This document shows positions 1 through 10,071 of a DNA stretch of 64,000 nucleotides, in pieces. The translations under genes were made by a program, and so were the position numbers. Source of the DNA: Discostella pseudostelligera (lineage: Eukaryota > Bacillariophyta > Thalassiosirophyceae > Thalassiosirales > Thalassiosiraceae); assembly GCA_036940085.1 (NCBI GenBank), contig JALLBK010000008.1, positions 1-64,000 on the forward strand, written 5' to 3'. The notes below the pieces were generated by a model. The model searched no databases and had not been told where the DNA came from. It saw only the letters and a program-made list of their open reading frames with translations. Each line of letters begins with the position of its first letter. Positions within the stretch are counted from its first letter, which is position 1.

Positions 1-455
1 TTCAATTCATTCAGTTGTGTCTTTCACTCAGGTCCTCAGCCTCCAGCTCAAGACATGCTCCTACTGCTACTGTTGCTCCTTCTTCCAACTACTCCTAGCC
101 TACTACTACTTCTCCTCCTGCCCCTGCCCTCCAGCTTTGCTTGCTCATAGGTATTACTGCTCCTAGTACTGCTGCATCTTGTGCTCCACCTGTTGTTTAT
201 CCTGCTCCTACTACTACTCTACTACTACTGCTAATCCCTGATCCTTGATCCTACTGATCATCCTACTGCCTAGATACTGCCCCTTCTGCCCCTACTCCCT
301 ACTGCTGCTCATCCTACTGTGCCTGCTGCTTCTGCTCCTGCTGCTACCTGCTACTCCCACCCCCCACTACTGCTCCTACTCCTACTCTCCTACTACTCCT
401 AGTAGTACTACCACTGCTCCTCCTATTGGTATTGTACTACTAGATAGGTAGTTTA
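1..455. repeat. Pyrimidine-rich low-complexity tract
   Basis: The + strand is an imperfect mixture of CTA, CTC, CTG and TAC units with long purine-poor stretches. Its + frame encodes only poly-Leu/Ser/Thr/Pro, so I read it as a degenerate microsatellite and not as a gene. Short blocks of similar composition recur at about 640-680. The tract runs off the left edge, so its true length is unknown. Confidence 0.7.
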
Positions 456-1258
456 TTACGCCAACATTCAACATCAATAAGCAATTTAGAAATCATGAGC
501 TGTAAAATGCCCACACAAAAATGAATAAAAAGGTGCATGTGACAATACCTTGATGCAAGGCAGTCATTCAATTCTAAATTCTCACTCCTCAGCGCACCCA
601 AAGTGCATCCTCCGCAAAAATACAAAAAATAGAAAATCCAATGATAGTAGTAGTATGAATAGGAGTAGTAGTCACAGCATTTGGGTAACTTAATAGCAAT
701 GTTGATATTTCCTTTCAAGAATCCTTGGTTCTTGCATACTATGATGATCAACAGTTGCCCACTCCTGCCCACCACCGCCCGAGCCCCGAGCCGCCCACCA
801 CCCTATGGAAACAAGAACCAACACTGCTTACTGCCTAGCATTCTGATGGGAGTGGCAAATGTAAGTGTTGATCATAGGGTGACCTTGATCAATGGTCATA
901 GATAGTTCTCTGTGAAGAAGGCAGTTGACGGCATGGGGTGATAGATTGCATTGATTGAATGTTGAATATGTTGAGTTCATTGGCTACATAATGGATTCTT
1001 GAAGATTTGGCGGGACGACGAAATCAAATGGCGGGAAGAAATATATGGCGAACGTTTGGCGAAGGCAAAAATGGCGGGAAACATCTCTGCACCACACATA
1101 CGGTGCGGTGGAAGATGGTGCGTGGGTGGAGGTGGTGGACGAATATGAATATGAATATGAAGGATGAAGATGAACCATAATGAAACCAAATCTTATCGTA
1201 CCCTGCAATATCTAATTGATCGTCAACGGTATTTTTGGATGAGGGCATTGTTTCCATC
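456..1258. other. Intergenic region and ZIP gene promoter
   Basis: I see no credible coding exon here on either strand; the open frames are short and lack recognisable domains. The part next to the ZIP gene holds three E2F-like elements: GGCGGGA at 1009-1015, GGCGGGAA at 1030-1037 and GGCGGGAA at 1073-1080. Related TTTGGCG variants lie between them. Confidence 0.5.
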
Positions 1259-2572
1259 ATGGTGAAAGGAATATCAGTGGATACTGACGTTGGGTGGACA
1301 CCGATCTGCCTTTCGACAATAGCTGGAATGTCAACATGTCTGGGGGCCTTGATCGTATTTTGCCACCCCATCGATGATGAAGCTGATGATGACAACGAAG
1401 GCGACCACGGGAATAGCCCGCAGCATAAACGAATAAGAACTGGGAGGAGGAAAGTTAGTCCGTCTACAATGGCCTTTAGCCTAGCATTGGCAGGAAGTGT
1501 CATGGTGACGGTTAGTGTTGTATCTATTGGTCCTGAATGTTTGGCAGCAAGCTCGATGTCAAATAGTTCGCATCAATCAAACCTCAACATCGACAGTGAG
1601 AACTCGTTCTTCATATTCGGCATTACACTCATGCCAATATTTTCATGGGCATTCTTGCAAAGGCTGTTATCATTTGCTGTTGGGTCATTTCTATACTTTT
1701 TAATGTCAAAGTATGCATTTCCCGAGCCAGAAGATATAATATCCAATCATTTTGAGTTGCATCCACTGACAATATCTCGCAAGTCCAGTGATGATGGAAA
1801 CGTCAACGAATGCACAAGTACAAATCAATCTCCTACGAACAATAATGTATCAGCAATGGAAATTAATCCGAATGGTAAACTGAATGGCAATCTGCAACGG
1901 AGAGGTACTTTTACGGAAGATACAGAACTGGCAACGAGATCAATAGACTCTGAACACAAAACGAGAGGGGCGTCCAATCCAAAGTCCTTCACATCTTGTA
2001 TATCTTCCCTTCGAATATTTTTGAGAGGATCTGATCTGGCAACATCTGAAGCCCGACGGGCAAATAGAGTCGCTATGCTATTATTCTTCTCTCTCCTACT
2101 GCATAATTTTCCAGAAGGGTTGGCCGTGGCAGCGTCGGCCCTAGAATCGGATCAATTGGGCATGACAGTGACGATTGGCATTATGATACACAACATTCCA
2201 GAGGGTATTGCGATTGCTATTCCATGTCTGAAGGCAAGACCGGATAACCCGTGGTTGTGCTTTGTTTTGGCTAGCGTGAGCGGGTTGGCAGAACCACTGG
2301 GAGCAATTGTTAGCTTGACCCTTCTGAGGAGAATTGAGCGTCATCAGACTAGCGTGGTCGGTGATGTAGCAGTGGAGGGCGACATAGAAGGCGAAGGGTC
2401 ATTGGAAAATGTATTGGCGTTTGTTGCGGGGGTTATGATTGCAGTGTCCCTATTAGCGCTCTTTCCTGAAGCAAAGCGTCACACCGAACTGTCAGGTATG
2501 AAACCATATTATGCTGGGCTTACTATTGGATTTCTCGTTATGATTGGCACGGAGTTTGGAATGTCATTATGA
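1259..2572 (+). CDS. ZIP-family divalent metal transporter (ZupT/ZTP29-like)
   Basis: Single-exon gene of 437 aa. The ZIP signature is clear in the second half: HNFPEGLAVA at about residue 281 and IHNIPEGIAIA at about 310 are the paired metal-binding helices IV and V, followed by an EPLGA helix and two C-terminal membrane segments. Membrane helices also lie at about residues 15-35, 70-95 and 125-155, and a long polar cytoplasmic loop (about 165-265) precedes helix IV. The HNFPEG/HNIPEG pair is typical of the ZupT/ZIP11/ZTP29 branch, which moves Zn, Fe or Mn into the cytosol. The frame is open back to 1235 but that would begin at TTG, so I use the ATG at 1259. It converges on the next gene with a 73-bp gap. 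Substrate and membrane are not shown by the sequence. Confidence 0.88.
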   Translation: MVKGISVDTDVGWTPICLSTIAGMSTCLGALIVFCHPIDDEADDDNEGDHGNSPQHKRIRTGRRKVSPSTMAFSLALAGSVMVTVSVVSIGPECLAASSMSNSSHQSNLNIDSENSFFIFGITLMPIFSWAFLQRLLSFAVGSFLYFLMSKYAFPEPEDIISNHFELHPLTISRKSSDDGNVNECTSTNQSPTNNNVSAMEINPNGKLNGNLQRRGTFTEDTELATRSIDSEHKTRGASNPKSFTSCISSLRIFLRGSDLATSEARRANRVAMLLFFSLLLHNFPEGLAVAASALESDQLGMTVTIGIMIHNIPEGIAIAIPCLKARPDNPWLCFVLASVSGLAEPLGAIVSLTLLRRIERHQTSVVGDVAVEGDIEGEGSLENVLAFVAGVMIAVSLLALFPEAKRHTELSGMKPYYAGLTIGFLVMIGTEFGMSL

Positions 2573-2645
2573 TAATATTAATAACTAATGTACAGGTTTA
2601 GTGTAATGGCACGTTTGTTGCTTTAACGCCATTTCACTTTCACAT

Positions 2646-3371
2646 TCAAGCTTCCCATGCATCATTCAAGGTAGATCCTCCCCTCTCTGCGGCCTCTTGT
2701 ACCCCCAAATCCAAAGGTGCCCATTCCTCTTTTCTACAGTCCCATAGGTCGGCATTATAGTCGGCCAACGGATTCATTCTATCCTTCATTTTAACGAATT
2801 CTCTCCAAGTGTTTGATAATTCCTCTAATACTGGTATAGATAGGGAAAGTGCATAAATGTATATCATTTTCGCATCCATTTCATCTTTTTCTGTTCGTTC
2901 CTTATCTTTTATCAATGCATCCTTCAACATAACTTTTAGGGGATGTGCACTATTGATGGCACCTAACCATTCTAACCGTCCCTTTTCGAGTGTTGACCAT
3001 ATTTCATCCAAATCTGAATTCAGTCTGGTCGCAACAGTATGCAGTTCAGCCAATAGATCTTCCCATCCATCCGATGCCCGCGCGGAAGTTATCATGACTT
3101 CCAATCCTTTTGGTGTATTCAAGTTGTTGGCAATGGCGGTGAAGGATGTAGGATCGGTGATCATCGATTCGCGGAGATCGTCGTACATGCTTGGACAAAG
3201 CAGTGATCCCATGCCGAGGAAAAATGCATCACGAACGATATGCAGTTCATCTCTAGATGAGCATTTGGAAAATAGGGCAAGTGTGGGACGATTGGCGTTG
3301 AATGCGGTGATGAATTCTTCCTCTGGCGCCATCATGGCATGGTCGGTATTGGATGTGGTCATCATCGTCAT
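2646..3371 (-). CDS. Hypothetical protein, 241 aa
   Basis: Intron-less gene that I do not recognise. The open frame extends to 3455 but would start at a TTG, so I chose the ATG at 3371, which leaves the E2F-like element (3446-3453) in the promoter. The protein is soluble and mostly helical by composition, with no signal peptide or membrane segment and several W/L-rich amphipathic stretches such as DEIWSTLEKGRLEWLG. It has no catalytic motif that I can name. It is divergent from the DDX51 helicase gene and convergent with the ZIP gene. Moderate length and ordinary codon use support it as real. Confidence 0.65.
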   Translation of the reverse strand: MTMMTTSNTDHAMMAPEEEFITAFNANRPTLALFSKCSSRDELHIVRDAFFLGMGSLLCPSMYDDLRESMITDPTSFTAIANNLNTPKGLEVMITSARASDGWEDLLAELHTVATRLNSDLDEIWSTLEKGRLEWLGAINSAHPLKVMLKDALIKDKERTEKDEMDAKMIYIYALSLSIPVLEELSNTWREFVKMKDRMNPLADYNADLWDCRKEEWAPLDLGVQEAAERGGSTLNDAWEA

Positions 3372-3613
3372 GGTCACTCGATTTTTGGCTCTGAGCTGTC
3401 TGTGGCGCTGTGGTATTTTTAGGCTGTGGTGCGGCGGTTTTGGCTTTCCCGCCAAAAATGAACCCGGTGGGAAGCCCCAGCCATCTTCTTTTCTTCATTC
3501 AGGCGGGGATTCCGCTATTCCGCTATTTCAATAATCCCCGCCTCTCACCACCAACCGAATCCACAAATAAATAATCATCAATACTAGAGTACCACCAGCA
3601 ACACCTCGCAACC
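3372..3613. promoter_or_regulatory. Head-to-head promoter with E2F-like site
   Basis: This 242-bp space separates divergent start codons at 3371 (minus) and 3614 (plus). It contains TTTCCCGCCAAAA (core TTCCCGCC at 3446-3453), the same element seen before many other genes in this window. No second gene fits here. Confidence 0.55.
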
Positions 3614-6085
3614 ATGTTCCCCGTCGGAAGATTTGACCCAAGCGCCGAGGAGCGGAAGGCGAAGCTTCTGTCAAAGGGCTTGACAAAGTCCAGTAGTGTC
3701 ACCAAAGGGAAGGGGCGCGACAAAAAGAGAAAATCGAACTCGAGCGAAGCCCCCGCTGATGTTCATGTTGGTGGTGATGATGATGTGTCAGGGGCGGAGA
3801 ATAGTCGTGGGCCTCGTCGCGTCCCAGTTCCAGATGGTCTTATCGGTCTAAATAATCGCACCAAAAATGATTATGATGATGAGTTATCACCAGAGTCATC
3901 TACCAATGTCGCCGCGGATGATTCAGATTCTTCATCCGTTCCATCATCAGACGAAGACGAAGAGACTAATAATGAGACAACGACGCTGAAAGTGATCGCA
4001 CCCTCCCAACCCCTATCAGATGTGACACGAAAACGAGAAAAGATGCGAGGAGGAGCCGAAGAGATTGACGAGGCCATTGACGACTTTGATGCAGATTTTG
4101 ATATCATTGAAAATAGTGCAACAAATAACACAACCATGGAAGGTCAAGTGGTGGGGGGATCATCTACGCGTCATCGAGACGCAGCGGCAATTCGAGCATT
4201 GCGTTTGTCTCAACTACCCATATCGGAAGTGGCATCAGAAAAACACTGGAATTTACCTCCCTTCTTACTACAAAACTTGAAAGAAGATTCCTATGAAAAG
4301 TTCTTCCCAATTCAGTGCATGGTCATCCCCGATGTCATCGAGAGCGAACGCAATGCTCACATTCGTGGTGCACGGGATGTATGCTGTCATGCTCCTACGG
4401 GGTCCGGGAAGACTCTGGCGTTTGTATTACCACTACTTACGGCATTACACAATGCAACTGCTACTTCGGCCAACGCTCGAGGACTGCGTCGACTTCGTGC
4501 CTTGGTGGTATTACCAGGAAGGGATCTGGCAAAGCAAGTCTATGATGTGTTTGTTCGATATGCCAAGGGCTCAAACATCAAGATTGGTTTAGCCGTAGGT
4601 GGGGGAAAGAAGCGGACGGATCTGATTAATGAAAGACGATCATTAGTTGTAGAGACATATCATGAGTCCTATCACGACGTTCGAGATGATGACGGGTCAT
4701 TCCTACGTCGGAGAAATGGCGGGCTTCTTGAAAGTGCTGCTGCACGTACCCGACATTCTTTTGATCCCACATCGATCATTGCAGCACTTGAGGCATTCGA
4801 TGGTACATCGAGAAAAGATAATGGTTTGCAAATGAGTCCAAAGATGGGTGGCCAGAGTGCAGTAGATATTCTTGTTGCAACTCCAGGGCGTTTGATTGAT
4901 CACTTGGATTGCACGCCTGGATTTACATTACAACACTTGAAATATCTTGTTATCGATGAAGCAGATCGGACGGTTAATCAGCCATACCAAAATTGGGTTG
5001 GGCGGGTTCTTGAAGCATCGAATGCATCCAATAGGTGCAATGTCGCTGAGTACGCCAAATCACCGCTGCAGTATGCTCCGGATGGCACCACATTTATCAT
5101 CGACCCAATTACTCAACGCAGCGGCGCGGAATGTGGTTTGTCAAAGCATTTAAGTATGGACGAGGAAAACGCAAACATTGAGGCAGGTTTAGTCAGTGGC
5201 TTGCTCGGGCATCCTGTTCCACTCCGAAAGATGCTCTTTTCGGCAACGTTAACTCAGGATCCTCAAAAGTTATCAAGACTTGGCCTTGACAATCCTAAGC
5301 ATTATGATGCCAATTTTCTCAATCGAGCGGCTCATGATGTGGAAGAGATTGTGGATGGTGATACGAAAGCTGGAAGATATTTTGTTCCCGAGGGTTTGTC
5401 GGAACGGATGGTGGAGTGCACAGCTGAGCAAAAACCACTCGTACTACTTGCACTCTTGTTAGATGAAGAACAGAACCGGACCGTCATTGCATCTGGAGAG
5501 GATGATGCAGAGCGTGTCAACCTAAGCATCGTGTTTACATCAAGTATTGATTCAACTCACCGCCTAGCTCGGTTACTGCAGCTGCTTTGGGAGGCGGGAG
5601 GATATGGTCAATCCTCGGCAGTTGCTGAGTTCTCAAGCTCCATCAGTGCGAAGCAGCGTGCAGCCATATTGCGTAGATGCCGTAGTTCAGATGCAAACCA
5701 GAGAGTATCTGTTCTGGTCTGTTCTGACGGGATGTCACGTGGGATGGATTTGCCTTCTGTTTCCGCTGTTATAAATTACGATGTTCCAGTGTTTGCCAAG
5801 ACGTATGTCCACCGGTGCGGGAGGACTGCGAGGGCTGGGAGGGAAGGAAATGCAATCAGCGTCCTGAAGGGAGGACAAGTGAGCAAATTCAAAAAGATGA
5901 GAAGTTTAATTGGAGGAGGATCAGTGGAAAAGGCGGTGGTAAAGAAACATCTGATCAAGGGTATTTTACCAACGTACAAGGCTTGCGTTGGTGCGCTGCA
6001 AAGAGTTATCGACGCCGAGAAAAATGAGGAAATACTTCAATCAGACCCGCTGAATACAGCTCAATGGATTTCAAGCACTAGGTGA
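3614..6085 (+). CDS. DDX51: DEAD-box RNA helicase, DDX51/Dbp6 type
   Basis: Single exon, 823 aa. An acidic, Ser-rich N-terminal extension (about 1-200) is followed by the helicase core: Q-motif FFPIQ near 232, motif I APTGSGKT near 260, motif Ia VVLPGRDLA, ATPGRLIDHL, motif II DEAD near 448, motif III SAT near 541, and C-terminal motifs SDGMSRGMDLP and HRCGRTARAG near 733. The order TPGRLIDHL, DEADR, SDGMSRGMD and the large insertions between motifs Ia and Ib match the DDX51/Dbp6 family, which acts in early 60S ribosomal subunit assembly in the nucleolus. The start ATG lies in an ACCATG context. It is 47 bp tail-to-tail from the prominin-like gene. DDX51 versus a neighbouring family is inferred from motif wording, not from alignment. 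Confidence 0.88.
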   Translation: MFPVGRFDPSAEERKAKLLSKGLTKSSSVTKGKGRDKKRKSNSSEAPADVHVGGDDDVSGAENSRGPRRVPVPDGLIGLNNRTKNDYDDELSPESSTNVAADDSDSSSVPSSDEDEETNNETTTLKVIAPSQPLSDVTRKREKMRGGAEEIDEAIDDFDADFDIIENSATNNTTMEGQVVGGSSTRHRDAAAIRALRLSQLPISEVASEKHWNLPPFLLQNLKEDSYEKFFPIQCMVIPDVIESERNAHIRGARDVCCHAPTGSGKTLAFVLPLLTALHNATATSANARGLRRLRALVVLPGRDLAKQVYDVFVRYAKGSNIKIGLAVGGGKKRTDLINERRSLVVETYHESYHDVRDDDGSFLRRRNGGLLESAAARTRHSFDPTSIIAALEAFDGTSRKDNGLQMSPKMGGQSAVDILVATPGRLIDHLDCTPGFTLQHLKYLVIDEADRTVNQPYQNWVGRVLEASNASNRCNVAEYAKSPLQYAPDGTTFIIDPITQRSGAECGLSKHLSMDEENANIEAGLVSGLLGHPVPLRKMLFSATLTQDPQKLSRLGLDNPKHYDANFLNRAAHDVEEIVDGDTKAGRYFVPEGLSERMVECTAEQKPLVLLALLLDEEQNRTVIASGEDDAERVNLSIVFTSSIDSTHRLARLLQLLWEAGGYGQSSAVAEFSSSISAKQRAAILRRCRSSDANQRVSVLVCSDGMSRGMDLPSVSAVINYDVPVFAKTYVHRCGRTARAGREGNAISVLKGGQVSKFKKMRSLIGGGSVEKAVVKKHLIKGILPTYKACVGALQRVIDAEKNEEILQSDPLNTAQWISSTR

Positions 6086-6132
6086 AGACAACGGATAGTT
6101 CATGATGATCTTCTGAGAGTTACACTACGTCG

Positions 6133-8876
6133 TCAATAAACCCGAACCCTTCTACGCGACCCGTGTCGACCGTCGGAGCTGATTATGGTGAATTTGGCGG
6201 CGTCTTCGACATTAACATCTTGCAATCGAACAGTGAGAATGTGTGCCATGATTGCAAGTATCTCAAGACAAATTCCAAGAAACCACAGAGACCAATTTAT
6301 CTGTACAATGCCTCCGAATAGGGTTCCACAAACGTCATACTTCACCTCATCATACCGCCGTTCAACAAAGGACGCATTCATCTTGCACAGAAAGTCCTCT
6401 ACTTCAAACATTGCTTCGCCCACTGATGTGGACGAAAGATTTACCAACGAATCTTGCGTTCCAATCATTTTTTGCTCGTAATCATCCAGTAATCCGACGA
6501 GTGTCAAATTGCTATACGGAGTTCGAAATTCAATTGTGGGACAGCTTACTCCAACGGCAACTGGGCAAGTCAATCCAAGATCAGCAGTCATCTTCAGCTC
6601 TTTAATACTGAGTTGCACAAATTTCTGGTAGCCTTCAACTATGCCATTTCTCAAGCCTTCACAAGGATATACACAATTGTCTCCAAAATCGCAATCATCG
6701 TAGATATTCGAAACGCAAGTCAGCGGCGGAGTTGCGTTTTTGATGCAGCAGCTTAATGGTTGAGAACAAATTCCCGCCTTGTTGTATATTCGACCCAAGT
6801 ATGCGTCACTTTCTTCTGCTCCAATTCTGCTGTAAGTTGTCGGATTACCAAAATTGTCCCGGATAACATAAGGGGTGGCATTCCTTTCAGGGTCCCAGTT
6901 TTCCCAGGGTGAAAGTATCGTGTCTTCGGTGTATGTGTCATTGAATGGACAAAAAATAAGATTCGATGATGTAGCCTCGTTCAACATTGACAACGCGGTA
7001 TCGGATAGGGAATACACCATTGATTGAATATCCTCGAGAGGTTCAAGTACAAACAAAAACTCTTCCGAAATGTTGACGTTTGACATCTTCTGAATACCCT
7101 CCTCAAGGTCATTTTGGAAATTTACTTTCTCGGTCATATTACTGAAATCAAGAGCATCGTGACGTGGTGAGTTGACAATAGGGTTGGGTGGCGGTAATAC
7201 AATCACTTCATCCCACTCACAAGGCTTCTACCAAATTGGTGTTATTAAAACATGCGTTTACTCCAGGCGATATCTTATCACCAACGAATGGCTCAAAGTC
7301 TTGTGTTACTACGTCAGATACTTGGCATGTATCATACAGGACGAGGCTGACGCACATTACGATAGACGCTGCGATCAAGCTGAGTGATCCCAGCAATGCT
7401 GAGAAGAATCCTGTGACATTCATCAATCGGAAAAAGAACGAGCATCTACGTGTGCGATTTCTTGAGACGATCGCACCAAGCAGACCAATTGCAATGAAGA
7501 ATAGTGAGACGAGGAAAATTGTCATTACAGCAGCTAAACGCCTGCCTCGCGTATCAAGCTCCTGCTCTTCGAAATCTTGCAATACCTCGTGCCATTCGGT
7601 TGTTGAACGTGCAAACGTATCTAGCTGATCCAACACACCATTGATGCCGCCCTGGATGGTATCAGTGTTCATGTACAGATCCATCTCTAGTGTGTCTAGC
7701 ATTGCTTGCACATCGTCTGTGATGGGTGCGATCTTTTCATCGAACTCTACGCTCGCATTAGCAAAATGTTCAATTGCATCACTTTCATTTAGGCCTTCTG
7801 AATGCAACTCGAGGTACCCTTGGAATGAATCTACAATATTCAGAGCATCCTCCACAACGTATGTTGTCCCATTAAAGATTGTCGCGGCATCAAGGGCTGC
7901 GTCTTCTACGATCGCATTAATGTTTTCGAGCGGAGCTTTGGATCGATTGAAGAAAACACCTAAATCTTCCATGAGACTATTTGAGTGGATGAAAGCATTC
8001 GAAATTGCAGCGCTGACATCTTGATTGCCGATATAGGCCAATGCTCCAGCGGCTACTACTCCTACCAACGACAATAAATAGAGAAATACAGGAATGCCGA
8101 TACTTAAACATGTACTGTATCCATGCTTCTTTGGAATTGAAGAGCAAAGGCAACAAAGTCTACTATAGCGTGTCCATAGGCAGCAACAACAATACCGTCC
8201 AATAAAGAAAACAATCCACAGCAGTAGTAGAACCACGGAGACGATACAACCGATGATTCCAGGCCGGGCTATTTCCCTAGCATAACTACCATTGATTCCA
8301 AAGAGAGCTACAATGGTCGAGGAGGGCTTTTCACGTCAGAGTCGCATCACTCAATACTCTACGATACGTCATGAAAAACAGGAAATGCATCTCACCTGTG
8401 GCAGCCTCTTCATACTCATTGGCACTGAAGCGAGTAGTCCGATTTTGACCTTCATAGACTGAATTCCAATAACAATTTGATGCACGCTCGCATGTACCAA
8501 CTGGACATTCATAGTTGGCGGCCCGAATGCAGTTGTCACCGGACCAATCTCTCGCGGCGAGTAATGAATTCTCATCGACGCATCGCTCTCTATCAGCCTC
8601 ATCACATGCAAACTTGACGAATCTGTTCACGAGATCTTCGTAGTAGGATTCAGGCTTTGCCCTCATCCTCTCCACGATACTGGTTCCAAAGGTGACGTAA
8701 CTATCCAAAAGACCCGCATAATTCTCCTCGTTTCCAGCATCATTCAAATCGTCAACAGGACATGTTATATTTAGATCTCCTCCCAGTCGACGAGAAAAAT
8801 CATGCTCTGCTGCCTTGCTTCCCTCCAAGGAGAGGAGGAAGGGAACAACCAATACTAACGATAGTCTCGATTTCAT
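6133..8876 (-). CDS. Prominin-like pentaspan membrane glycoprotein
   Basis: Three exons on the minus strand: 8876-8396, 8307-7221 and 7141-6133. Introns of 88 and 79 nt both keep frame, giving 858 aa. The layout is: signal peptide (about 1-22); Cys-bearing extracellular domain; TM1 directly followed by a Cys cluster (YCCCC then CCLC); TM2; extracellular loop of about 200 residues; TM3 and TM4 as a close pair; second long extracellular loop with several Asn-glycosylation sequons and Cys; TM5; short basic tail. This five-helix, two-large-loop topology with a Cys-rich first cytoplasmic turn is that of the prominin (CD133) family of cholesterol-binding protrusion proteins. Primary sequence similarity is weak by eye, so homology is an inference. 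An upstream in-frame ATG at 8936 would add 20 residues before the signal peptide. Confidence 0.6.
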
Positions 8877-9023
8877 TTCATTCAATGGCTTCCTCACGGG
8901 AGCCGAGAAACCTTCATTCAGCACAAAAATCTTCACATTTATTAATTTGTTTTCAGATGATTTAAACTTTCGGCCATCTTTGAAATAACTGATTTACAAT
9001 ATGAATATTGACATTCACCGATC

Positions 9024-9151
9024 AGCAATCAACTATACACAATTCTTTCAACAGAATTCAGTCAGCTTGCGATGGATCTTTTCAAGAGAGCAATCAACTG
9101 TACACAATTCTTTCAACAGAATTCAGTCAGCTTGCGATGGATCTTTTCAAG
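9024..9151. repeat. 65-bp direct duplication
   Basis: Two adjacent copies, 9024-9088 and 9089-9151, have period 65 and only one internal mismatch (CTATAC versus CTGTAC) before they diverge at the right end. The right copy covers the last codons, stop and 3' flank of the small minus-strand gene; the left copy repeats that unit downstream of the stop. It looks like a recent tandem duplication. Confidence 0.9.
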
Positions 9152-9526
9152 GTCTCTCTTCGATTCCGCTTTCGCCTGCAAATTCTTCCTCCCGGCTGAT
9201 ACATCGACAAGTGGCTTCCTTTTCCCATAGAATATCTGCTGGTCCTGGGAGGATTTCTTGAGTAAATACATGAATTCCTTACCCAACCCTCCCAATGATG
9301 TCAGATTTTTGCTACTCTGCACCTGCCGATTCTCCTTGTCGACACGATTGTTGCATATTTTCTGTTCTTTCCTAGTCCACGAGTCGTTATCGCTATCGAT
9401 TTTTGATTCGGTAGAGCCCAGATTGCTTCGTCTTTCAGCAAACACATTTGTGTTGGCCGAGGATTGAGCCGATGAACCTTCCTCAAGCATGAAATCGCCA
9501 TCGCACTGAAGAACCCGGAAACCCAT
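9113..9526 (-). CDS. Small hypothetical protein, 137 aa
   Basis: I do not recognise this gene. It starts with an ATG at 9526 and ends inside the 65-bp repeat. The product is hydrophilic and charged, rich in Ser, Lys, Asn and Gln, with a basic C-terminal helix (DLEKIHRKLTEFC) and no membrane segment or motif. It lies on the same strand just upstream of the prominin-like gene, and the two are separated by the duplicated sequence. It may be an intrinsically disordered peptide or a chance open frame. The only support is a complete ATG-stop frame of reasonable length. Confidence 0.4.
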   Translation of the reverse strand: MGFRVLQCDGDFMLEEGSSAQSSANTNVFAERRSNLGSTESKIDSDNDSWTRKEQKICNNRVDKENRQVQSSKNLTSLGGLGKEFMYLLKKSSQDQQIFYGKRKPLVDVSAGRKNLQAKAESKRDLEKIHRKLTEFC

Positions 9527-10071
9527 ATTATTCGACGTGTATCATATACCAGTTAAGCACTAAGTAGATTACGAAGTACTCTGAAGTACTCCTACCTGCC
9601 AATGATGGATAGGAGTAGGATTTAGGATTTATTATCTCGACGAGAGGTCAGATCGTCTGCGGCGGTCGGCGGCAACATCGCCAAACCAACAACATCGCTC
9701 CATCCCGCCCAATCCTCGTCACTCCATTCTTCAGCTTTCTTCTCACGACTTTCTTGCTACTCATACTTAGTAGCGCACTTTCTCGTGGCTTCATTTCCCT
9801 CGATTGAAGTTGTTTCATTGCTTCTTCCATCTCTGTGACGTACAGAGTGAGCACAGCGTTAAGTGGATACGTCACTGCCGATGACACAAAAGACACGTCA
9901 CATAAGCAGAAGGAAACGAGGAGGAGGTCACTGCGACACTTCATTGGTCCATCCGTCACTCCTGCCAGAACAATCCAAAAATATTCCTGCAGCATGCAGC
10001 ACTACGCAGCACACGTACTCCTAGCTAGCACCATCCACCGCCGCGCAATCCCCACAAAAATTCGCGACACC
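9527..10071. promoter_or_regulatory. Divergent promoter with CRE-like sites
   Basis: This 545-bp spacer precedes the ankyrin gene. It holds three ACGTCA-type elements: GTGACGTA at 9835-9842, TACGTCAC at 9868-9875 and CACGTCAC at 9894-9901. It also has an inverted pair of the octamer TACTCCTA (9587-9594) and TAGGAGTA (about 9610-9617). The ankyrin frame is open back to 9835, but that part is compositionally promoter-like. CO2/cAMP-responsive elements of diatoms contain TGACGT, so these sites are candidates only. Confidence 0.45.

Noticed and set aside
245..451. 68-codon plus-strand frame rich in Leu, Ser, Thr and Pro
   Set aside because: It is the translation of a CTA/CTC/CTG low-complexity tract, with no domain and no matching flanking exon.
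3372..3455. Longer N-terminus of the 241-aa hypothetical protein
   Set aside because: It would start at TTG, and its codons overlap the E2F-like promoter element.
6133..8936. Three independent membrane-protein genes
   Set aside because: Two in-phase GT-AG introns (88 and 79 nt) join them into one protein with continuous prominin-like topology.
9835..10071. 79-residue N-terminal extension of the ankyrin protein
   Set aside because: The sequence is promoter-like with three ACGTCA-type sites; the ATG at 10072 follows it and starts a plausible soluble N-terminus.
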